A stretch of DNA of 34,988 bases from contig JAFWPA010000081.1 in assembly GCA_017509685.1 (NCBI GenBank), positions 1 through 34,988 of the forward strand. The letters are read 5' to 3'. The translations under genes and the position numbers were made by a program. The DNA comes from Bacteroidales bacterium (GTDB lineage Bacteria; Bacteroidota; Bacteroidia; Bacteroidales; UBA932). The notes under the pieces were generated by a model. That model did no database searches, was not told the origin of the DNA, and saw only the letters and a program-made list of their open reading frames with translations. Positions 1 through 4,478 of this stretch are shown here, in pieces (the first letter of the stretch is position 1; every line of letters starts with the position of its first letter).

Positions 1-70
1 CCATCCCCTCGAATCGTACCACGAGGGTTTCCGTCTCGGGCGAGACGTAAGTCAGTTTTTCGTTGTTCAT
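1..70 (-). CDS. Small Bacteroidales peptide gene, 5' part only
   Basis: The first 23 codons of a minus-strand gene start at an ATG ending at base 70 and run off the window edge. The visible peptide begins MNNEKLTYVSPETETLVVRF. Bacteroidales genomes carry many very short predicted proteins that open with a 'K-L-x-YVSPExE' stretch like this one; their function is unknown to me. It has a well-formed promoter (233-263), which implies an untranslated leader of about 155 bases. Without the 3' part nothing more can be said about length or export. Confidence 0.55.
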   Translation of the reverse strand, partial: MNNEKLTYVSPETETLVVRFEGM

Positions 71-232
71 AAGCATATAGTTTTAATGATTTGATTGTGA
101 TCGATTGCGGAATCGGCAGCAAAAAAGCCATCCTTAAGTTGACACATAAGGACGCGGTTCGAAACGTAATAATAAAGGCTGTTGGCCATGGTGCTTCAAA
201 AGGTATATTACACTATCCGATTTCTAAGGTGG

Positions 233-263
233 CAAATATACCTTTTCTTTCTTAAGAAAGCAA
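233..263 (-). promoter_or_regulatory. Bacteroidota-type promoter for the partial gene at 1-70
   Basis: On the minus strand a TTG (261-263) lies 20 bases upstream of a perfect -7 box TATATTTG (233-240). This is the TTG-N19/20-TAnnTTTG pattern used by the Bacteroidota primary sigma factor. The next coding start in that direction is at base 70, so the 5' leader would be unusually long. Confidence 0.65.
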
Positions 264-275
264 GAGGAATTACAT

Positions 276-308
276 AAAAAAGTGACTCGTTACAAAAAAC
301 GAGTCACT
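276..308 (-). terminator. Intrinsic terminator of the small exported protein gene
   Basis: An 11-base perfect inverted repeat (281-291 with 298-308, loop of 6) is followed on the minus strand by a run of five T (276-280). It lies 20 bases beyond the stop of the gene at 329-793 and separates it from the promoter at 233-263. Confidence 0.85.
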
Positions 309-328
309 GCTGCTAACGTTAAGTTGTG

Positions 329-793
329 TTAATCCTTGATGTACTTATAAGTGTTTACAGGGATCTTGTCGGCTCCGTCCATTCTCAGCGTTTCTTTTAC
401 TGTAACAAAACCATCGGCTGAGTCAATATACTCGTATGTGCCCGAACCATTATAAGACGTGTCATCATAATTATTCACAAATTGCCATTCAATTTTAATA
501 AGACGTCCTTTGTCATCATAATTGTATTTCTCTGTACGGGTATAATAGTTGGTACGATAATAATCAATATCAAATTCGTATGTAACTGATACCAATTTGT
601 TATATACTTTCCCGTCCGGCCCAAAAGTAAGGCCATCAATGACTTTGAACGGGCTAGTCACAACAGGCGTTGTCCCACCGCCATCGCCTGCCGGATCGGA
701 CTTGGAGTCGTGTTTTGCACATGCGCTGTTAATGGCAAGACCAATGATAAATGCGGCAGCCACTGCGCCCAGATTGATGATGAACTTTTTCAT
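329..793 (-). CDS. Small secreted or lipoprotein-like protein, unknown function
   Basis: A 154-residue protein that begins MKKFIINLGAVAAAFIIGLA, a clear N-terminal export signal (two Lys, then a long hydrophobic run). The sequence NSACAKHD follows; the Cys could be a lipidation site, but Asn at position -3 is a poor lipobox, so signal peptidase I cleavage after ACA is equally possible. A Gly/Pro/Ser/Thr linker (about residues 30-46) leads to a Tyr- and Asp-rich C-terminal domain (about 47-154) with repeated short beta-like stretches such as YEFDIDYY and YNYDDKGRLIKIEW, reminiscent of beta-rich periplasmic or surface domains with RHS/YD-like turns. It is a single-gene unit with its own promoter (814-844) and terminator (276-308). 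I do not recognise the family. Confidence 0.75.
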   Translation of the reverse strand: MKKFIINLGAVAAAFIIGLAINSACAKHDSKSDPAGDGGGTTPVVTSPFKVIDGLTFGPDGKVYNKLVSVTYEFDIDYYRTNYYTRTEKYNYDDKGRLIKIEWQFVNNYDDTSYNGSGTYEYIDSADGFVTVKETLRMDGADKIPVNTYKYIKD

Positions 794-813
794 AACTCGT
801 TAACTTTTAATTC

Positions 814-844
814 CAAATATACCTTCCTCCATTCACATTTCCAA
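814..844 (-). promoter_or_regulatory. Bacteroidota-type promoter for the small exported protein
   Basis: On the minus strand a TTG (842-844) stands 20 bases upstream of TATATTTG (814-821), a perfect TAnnTTTG. The ATG at 793 lies about 20 bases downstream of the -7 box, so the leader is short. Confidence 0.75.
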
Positions 845-880
845 GAATAATTCCATTTTTCTATCAGCTACTTGCAGTTA

Positions 881-969
881 GTAAGGATTCCTTACATACT
901 GATTCCTCTTTTGCCCGCAAGGTAAGCATTCTTATCCGTGTCGCTAGCAGTAGTCAAGGATTCCTTGAC
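881..969. repeat. Pair of related short palindromes sharing AAGGATTCCTT
   Basis: Two inverted repeats centred on the same core lie 72 bases apart. The first (881-895) has 7-base arms, GTAAGGA and TCCTTAC, around one T. The second (953-969) has 8-base arms, GTCAAGGA and TCCTTGAC, around one T. The outer arms differ between copies, but each still pairs perfectly with its partner, which argues that the dyad symmetry itself has been kept. Together with the 53-base repeats at 1031 and 1220 this makes the stretch from 794 to 1290 a repeat-rich patch without a credible protein gene. Confidence 0.7.
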
Positions 970-1030
970 AACTGAATCGGGGGAGTCCGGAGTTCTCGCC
1001 TCGGGCTCCAGTTTTTTTGCTGAAGAGTGC

Positions 1031-1083
1031 TGCAAGCAACAACGCACTATCCCTAGGTTTAGTGCGTTATACGTTGCAACGTG
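1031..1083. repeat. 53-base repeat, copy 1, containing a palindrome
   Basis: This 53-base unit matches 1220-1272 at 46 positions. Its centre (1041-1068) is an inverted repeat with 9-base arms AACGCACTA and TAGTGCGTT around the ten bases TCCCTAGGTT. Compared with copy 2, the arms carry a paired change (TA/TA versus CA/TG at the inner end), so base pairing is retained while sequence changes. It lies directly upstream of the forward promoter at 1112-1142. Confidence 0.8.
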
Positions 1084-1111
1084 AGTGCAGAGGCAGGGAA
1101 GTAAACCTCTT

Positions 1112-1142
1112 TTTGTGTAATAGAAATAATTACGTACATTTG
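1112..1142 (+). promoter_or_regulatory. Forward promoter inside the repeat-rich patch
   Basis: TTTG (1112-1115) lies 19 bases upstream of TACATTTG (1135-1142), a full match to the Bacteroidota promoter consensus. Transcription would begin near 1148-1150, exactly where the foldable segment at 1147-1214 begins. No protein-coding gene follows on this strand until 1652, so the promoter either serves a non-coding RNA or is left over from a decayed element. Confidence 0.5.
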
Positions 1143-1146
1143 CATC

Positions 1147-1214
1147 GTCATCCGGCGGTGACAGCCCTGCCGCCTTAATGAATACCAGGGGGAGCTGAGG
1201 TGGTATCAGATGAC
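1147..1214 (+). ncRNA. Candidate three-way-junction RNA, unknown class
   Basis: The segment folds on paper into a compact three-way junction. A closing stem pairs GTCATC (1147-1152) with GATGAC (1209-1214). A second stem pairs GGCGG (1154-1158) with CCGCC (1170-1174). A third pairs ATACCA (1182-1187) with TGGTAT (1201-1206). All three are perfect Watson-Crick helices, and the two hairpin loops contain CAGC and GCTG, which could touch each other. It sits just behind the promoter at 1112-1142 and is flanked on both sides by the 53-base repeats. It does not match a riboswitch class I can name. Chance folding in a GC-rich stretch remains possible; no conservation evidence is available here. Confidence 0.3.
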
Positions 1215-1219
1215 TCTTT

Positions 1220-1272
1220 TGCAAGCAATAACGCACCATCCCTAGGGTTGGTGCGTTAAACGTTACAAAGTG
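1220..1272. repeat. 53-base repeat, copy 2, containing a near-perfect palindrome
   Basis: Second copy of the unit at 1031-1083, 189 bases downstream in the same orientation. The central 28 bases (1230-1257) form an almost complete palindrome: arms AACGCACCA and TGGTGCGTT are perfect, the inner CCCTAGGG is itself palindromic, and only one T-T pair breaks the symmetry. It ends 18 bases from the stop codon of the truncated Rpn gene at 1291, so it could be part of the downstream end of that mobile gene family. Confidence 0.8.
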
Positions 1273-1290
1273 TGCGGCGGGATGGGGAAG

Positions 1291-1626
1291 CTATTGCGTA
1301 GGCTCCGCCGCCGCAGCAATGGCAATCACGTCCTCAGACACGCCCGCTTCCTTAAGCGCTTTGATTATACGCTCTCTTTCTTTCGCTTCGCCTTCAGCTA
1401 TCCCTTCTGCTCTCCCTTCTGCTCTCCCTTTTGCTTCACCTTCTGCTTTCCCCTCTTTCCGGGCGTAGTTGATTTGTGCGATGCGGTCAATTTCCGTAAA
1501 CATGGCTTTGTCGTATTTTTGTTGTTCCTTAACTGTCATATTGGCCATCTCCGTGGCTTGGTAAAGGCGGTCCAGCATGGAGACAAAGATAATTGTTTTT
1601 TCACCATAACAGATAAAAATCGACAT
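1291..1626 (-). pseudogene. 5'-truncated Rpn-family (PD-(D/E)XK) nuclease remnant
   Basis: The readable 111 residues match only the C-terminal end of Rpn-type recombination-promoting nucleases (PDDEXK_2 putative transposases), which are usually about 280-310 residues. The stretch LYQATEMANM followed by EQQKYDKAM, a coiled KAEGEAKGRAEGRAEG tail and a final helix typify that end. The nuclease core is absent: upstream of about base 1590 the reading frame becomes unrelated and then meets the EamA promoter. The EGxAEG tail is encoded by an imperfect 12-base tandem repeat (about 1378-1463). Rpn genes are repeatedly amplified and decayed in Bacteroidales genomes, so a remnant is a normal find. Any translation product would lack catalytic residues. 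Confidence 0.7.
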
Positions 1627-1635
1627 TTTTTTGAC

Positions 1636-1643
1636 TACCTTTG
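1636..1643 (+). promoter_or_regulatory. -7 box of the EamA gene promoter
   Basis: TACCTTTG is a perfect TAnnTTTG box 8 bases before the ATG at 1652, so the transcript would be nearly leaderless. It shows that the in-frame TTG at 1631 cannot be the start, since it precedes the transcription start. I see no good TTG at the usual -33 distance. Confidence 0.55.
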
Positions 1644-1651
1644 CACTCCCT

Positions 1652-2590
1652 ATGGCAAACGGAAAACTTATTCAATATCATCTTCTTGCGCTGGCAGTGG
1701 TTGCAGTGTGGGGCGTGACGTTCGTCTCCACCAAAGTCCTCATCGGCGCGGGGATGCATCCGGTTGCCATTTTCTTCATCCGGTTTGTGCTGGCCTACGC
1801 CGGCATCTGGCTGTACATCCTTCTCTCCGGCGGTAACCGGCAACTGTGGTTCGGATGGAAAGACGAACTGGTGTTCCTGGTCCTGGGCGTTACCGGCGGA
1901 TCCTTCTACTTCCTCACAGAGAACACCGCCCTGGCCTATACGCAAGCCTGCAACGTGGCCTTCCTCGTGTGCTCGGCGCCCCTGTTCACCGCTATCTTTA
2001 CCCTCATCTACAAGCGGTTCGGAAAAGGACGTTTTGCCGATGGCCTGGAAGACATCCGCCTGGGCTGGCCGCTCATCGGCGGCACCGTCTTGGCGCTCAC
2101 CGGAATGGCCCTCGTGGTCTTCGACGGTGCGCGTCTGGAAGTATCGGCCATGGGAGACCTGCTGGCCATCGGCGCAGCCCTTTGCTGGGCGGCCTACAGC
2201 CTCTTCATGGCCCAGATGACCCGCGAGTACGGCACCGTGACCGCCACCCGGAAAGTCTTCTTCTACGGCCTTCTCACCATCCTTCCCTTTATGGGCGGGT
2301 ACGGGGATTCCTTCTCGCCGATGGTCATCGGCCAGACGGCTGTGTGGAGCAACCTCCTTTTCCTGGGACTGGTCGCTTCCCTTGTCTGTTTTATCCTCTG
2401 GAACCTGGTGATGGAGAAACTGGGGAACGTCACCTCCACCAATTACGTGTACCTGAACCCCGTCTTTACCCTCCTCACCGCCACCGCGCTGCTGGGAGAA
2501 CGCATGACCCTGTGGGCCGCCATCGGCAGCGCCGCCATTCTTGCCGGTGTTATTTGGGCCGGTTCCTCGCGGCCGGGGTGTGACGACTAA
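1652..2590 (+). CDS. DMT-superfamily EamA transporter
   Basis: A 312-residue integral membrane protein with ten hydrophobic segments arranged as two EamA halves (about residues 8-140 and 160-305), the normal size and layout for the drug/metabolite transporter superfamily. The first half shows the typical opening LALAVVAVWGVTFVSTKVLI and the second ends in GLVASLVCFILWNLVMEKLGN and the final ERMTLWAAIGSAAILAGVIW, as in RhaT/YdcZ-like exporters of amino acids or metabolites. It acts in the cytoplasmic membrane; the substrate cannot be told from sequence. Start chosen at the ATG after the -7 box. It is a single-gene unit whose 3' end overlaps the convergent hipA stop by 4 bases. Confidence 0.9.
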   Translation: MANGKLIQYHLLALAVVAVWGVTFVSTKVLIGAGMHPVAIFFIRFVLAYAGIWLYILLSGGNRQLWFGWKDELVFLVLGVTGGSFYFLTENTALAYTQACNVAFLVCSAPLFTAIFTLIYKRFGKGRFADGLEDIRLGWPLIGGTVLALTGMALVVFDGARLEVSAMGDLLAIGAALCWAAYSLFMAQMTREYGTVTATRKVFFYGLLTILPFMGGYGDSFSPMVIGQTAVWSNLLFLGLVASLVCFILWNLVMEKLGNVTSTNYVYLNPVFTLLTATALLGERMTLWAAIGSAAILAGVIWAGSSRPGCDD

Positions 2591-3861
2591 AGAGGCCTCT
2601 CGTTCAGTTCTTTTTGGATGATGTTGATTACGGCATCATTGACTCCGTTGTCCCTAAGATATGAATCAATATGGGATACAATGTCCTGGATATTTTCAAC
2701 AATGCGTTCCGGGCGGCTGATGCTATAGGTGTTGCCTAAAGTAAGAAGGTCTTTTAGCGTAATATCCTGACTCTTACCGTTTATTGTCATAAACTGACCT
2801 TTTTGGGAGCGAATGGTATTCGGGTCAATGCTAAAAACCACATCGTATGCCGGGGCCAGGTTCCACTCGCCCGATTGATTCATTAGGAAAGAGATATTCT
2901 TGTCGTGATCATCGATATTCCCGGCAATCACATTAAAAACCATTCTCCTGAACAGCTGTTCTCTGGAATCATAGTTCATTTTCAATTTGACAATAACGTC
3001 AAAGGCCTCCTCATATGAGGAGGTGGGGCCATTCATTGCGCGAAGTGACTGCATATGAACCTTTTTCCCTTCCGCTCTGTCAAATCGTCTAATTAGAAAA
3101 TGAGTCGCTTTTTCAAAAGTCCGGAGTTCTGTTTCGGGAATAACGATCTTGGCATCCCTACACATTTGGGAATATGCATATTCCAGTCTTGAGTAGGGGA
3201 ATATATCGCTTTCCGTGTCATACTTCAGGACATAGTATTTGTACTCGGGAGGGAGCAAAACCTGTCCCGATTTTATTACTTTTTCTTTTGGATTGATGGC
3301 TATGAGTGCCTTTGGCCGTTTTCCGCCGGGAGAAGTTCCTAATTTGATGAGATCTTGCCATAAAAGTTCCCTGTCTTCCGTGTATTCCACTTCGCTTCGT
3401 TGGTCCAGAACGCTTTTTGCAAAATCATACAAGCGTGTGACGTCAACGTCAAAAGGTATGTCTTCGCCTTCTATTGCCGAAGGAAGATATTCAAGGGCCC
3501 CCATGCCTCTCTTCCCTATAAAAGAAAGGAAATCGACCGGTGAAACGGATGACATGCTTATTCCGTGTTCTCTTGCCCAGGAACGGAACAGGGCGTTACC
3601 CCAGTGGTCTGGCAAAGAATCTGCAAAGACTGCCGGAAGGCCTTTATGTGCGTCTTTAGGGTTACCGCCTCTTATATCTAGTCCTCGTGCGGCAGCGGGA
3701 GAATTCAATGGCATTTGGAGCGGCGATATATCCAGATTGCATGACAAGAAATCCTTGTCGAACTGAAAAATGGAAGTCTCAGTTCTCCAGTTCCTTTTAT
3801 CCCAGGTCAAGTAGCCAACGGTCTTGCCCCAAAGAACTACTTTTACGATATTGCCATTCAT
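2587..3861 (-). CDS. hipA: HipA-type serine/threonine kinase toxin
   Basis: A 424-residue HipA family kinase, full length for the family. Family members phosphorylate a translation component (glutamyl-tRNA synthetase in E. coli) and drive growth arrest. Visible features: the N-terminal couple-domain opening VVLWGKTVGYLTWD; the phosphate-binding loop GTSPGGKRPKALI, whose Ser is the autophosphorylation site in homologues; the catalytic-loop equivalent GNIDDHDKNISF; and the metal-binding LAPAYDVVFS. All key residues appear intact, so the toxin should be active. Its start codon overlaps the hipB stop (ATGA, 3858-3861), the usual coupled order antitoxin-toxin. The gene is clearly AT-richer than its neighbours, which suggests horizontal acquisition. 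Confidence 0.93.
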   Translation of the reverse strand: MNGNIVKVVLWGKTVGYLTWDKRNWRTETSIFQFDKDFLSCNLDISPLQMPLNSPAAARGLDIRGGNPKDAHKGLPAVFADSLPDHWGNALFRSWAREHGISMSSVSPVDFLSFIGKRGMGALEYLPSAIEGEDIPFDVDVTRLYDFAKSVLDQRSEVEYTEDRELLWQDLIKLGTSPGGKRPKALIAINPKEKVIKSGQVLLPPEYKYYVLKYDTESDIFPYSRLEYAYSQMCRDAKIVIPETELRTFEKATHFLIRRFDRAEGKKVHMQSLRAMNGPTSSYEEAFDVIVKLKMNYDSREQLFRRMVFNVIAGNIDDHDKNISFLMNQSGEWNLAPAYDVVFSIDPNTIRSQKGQFMTINGKSQDITLKDLLTLGNTYSISRPERIVENIQDIVSHIDSYLRDNGVNDAVINIIQKELNERPL

Positions 3862-4157
3862 TGTTTTCTTGTCTTATTCTGTTCTTTCCACATCTTGGCG
3901 AAGTTGGTTCTGCTGACAATCGGAATAAGGACCTCATTGTCAATGTCCAAACCCAAAGCATCCAACAGCAGGAAGAAATGATTTAAGGATAGGCCCTGCC
4001 CTTTTCCGTTTTCAAATAGACTTAGAGTAGACAAAGCCACTCCTGTTTTTTTATGAACGTCCTCCTGAGATAAGCCTATGGCCTTTCTATAGGTTTTATA
4101 CAGATTCCCAAGAGAAGCAATCTTGTCAAAAGTAGTTATAGGCGCGTTGTTAAACAT
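3858..4157 (-). CDS. hipB: HipB-type antitoxin, XRE-family DNA-binding protein
   Basis: A 99-residue protein with one XRE-type helix-turn-helix (about residues 26-75), readable as LSQEDVHKKTGVALSTLSLF followed by ENGKG. Family members bind HipA and repress the hipBA promoter. The ATG at 4157 is preferred over an in-frame TTG four codons upstream because the TTG codon lies in the operator/leader. It is directly upstream of and overlaps hipA by 4 bases. Autoregulation is strongly suggested by the 21-base inverted repeat and promoter at 4152-4215. Confidence 0.9.
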   Translation of the reverse strand: MFNNAPITTFDKIASLGNLYKTYRKAIGLSQEDVHKKTGVALSTLSLFENGKGQGLSLNHFFLLLDALGLDIDNEVLIPIVSRTNFAKMWKEQNKTRKQ

Positions 4158-4215
4158 ATGATATTTCAAATATTATTTGCAAAAATAGCAACTTTATATG
4201 AAATATCAAATGTTT
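4152..4215 (-). promoter_or_regulatory. hipBA promoter with 21-base inverted-repeat operator
   Basis: Two 21-base arms (4152-4172 and 4195-4215) are inverted copies of each other with only two differences; both contain TGATATTTCA flanked by AAACAT and ATA. Between them, on the minus strand, TATTTTTG (4180-4187) is a perfect -7 box, with TTG (4207-4209) 19 bases upstream inside the distal arm. HipB bound to the arms would thus cover the -33 element and the start codon. The arms are 43 bases apart centre to centre, about four helical turns, which fits two dimers bound on the same face of DNA. Confidence 0.85.
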
Positions 4216-4226
4216 AGTACGTTTTT

Positions 4227-4320
4227 TTAAAACGATTTCCCTACTTTTTCCAGCGCCTTGGGGAGGCATTCTTTCCAGAACTCCCAGGAGGGCTCCACGG
4301 TGCACGGACGGCTAAGAATC
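4227..4320 (-). other. Short coding-like remnant beyond tRNA-Cys
   Basis: The minus-strand frame ending at the TAA of 4227-4229 reads VEPSWEFWKECLPKALEKVG and then KSF, an amphipathic peptide that looks like the C-terminus of a real protein rather than random translation. Its base composition is GC-rich like the core genome and unlike the adjacent hipBA. There is no start codon context and it lies just behind the tRNA terminator, so it is most likely the tail of a gene removed when DNA was exchanged next to the tRNA. I do not recognise the family. Confidence 0.3.
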
Positions 4321-4322
4321 AC

Positions 4323-4356
4323 AAAAAAAAACGCCCCCGGACCAAAGTCCAGAGGC
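4323..4356 (-). terminator. Intrinsic terminator after tRNA-Cys
   Basis: A 10-base stem (4333-4342 with 4347-4356, two G-U pairs, loop of four) is followed on the minus strand by nine T (4323-4331). It begins 6 bases past the tRNA 3' end. No other terminator lies between the NRPS-like gene and this point, so it probably ends the long operon as well as the tRNA. Confidence 0.9.
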
Positions 4357-4361
4357 ATTTT

Positions 4362-4435
4362 TGGAGGTACCAAGCGGAATCGAACCGCTGTAGCAGGTTT
4401 TGCAGACCTGTGCCTAACCACTCGGCCATAGTACC
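4362..4435 (-). tRNA. tRNA-Cys (GCA)
   Basis: The 74-base segment folds as a full cloverleaf on the minus strand. The acceptor stem pairs GGTACTA with TGGTACC (one G-U), the D arm uses GCC/GGC, the anticodon stem CAGGT/ACCTG holds the loop CTGCAAA with anticodon GCA, and the T arm AGCGG/CCGCT holds TTCGATT. The CCA end is encoded. It has its own promoter at 4448-4478 and a terminator at 4323-4356. Confidence 0.97.
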
Positions 4436-4447
4436 AGAACGGGAATG

Positions 4448-4478
4448 CAAAGATAGCAGGATTTCCCGAAACTACAAA
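4448..4478 (-). promoter_or_regulatory. tRNA-Cys promoter overlapping the upstream gene's 3' end
   Basis: On the minus strand TTTG (4475-4478) lies 19 bases upstream of TATCTTTG (4448-4455), a consensus match. The -33 element falls inside the last codons of the NRPS-like gene and the tRNA begins 13 bases after the -7 box. Confidence 0.8.

Noticed and set aside
1188-1214. A stretch with some likeness to a thiamine-pyrophosphate riboswitch (AGCTGAGG)
   Set aside because: The other conserved TPP blocks are absent and no thiamine gene follows.
892-1239. An open frame of 115 codons on the minus strand
   Set aside because: It is made of the two palindromic repeats and the foldable segment, which give it repeated phrases (IVRCCLQ, MVRYCLQ); it has no domain, signal or promoter, and its start lies in a repeat.
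1378-1463. Tandem 12-base repeats as a possible CRISPR or minisatellite
   Set aside because: They are in phase with codons for the EGxAEG coiled-coil tail of Rpn proteins and have no spacers.
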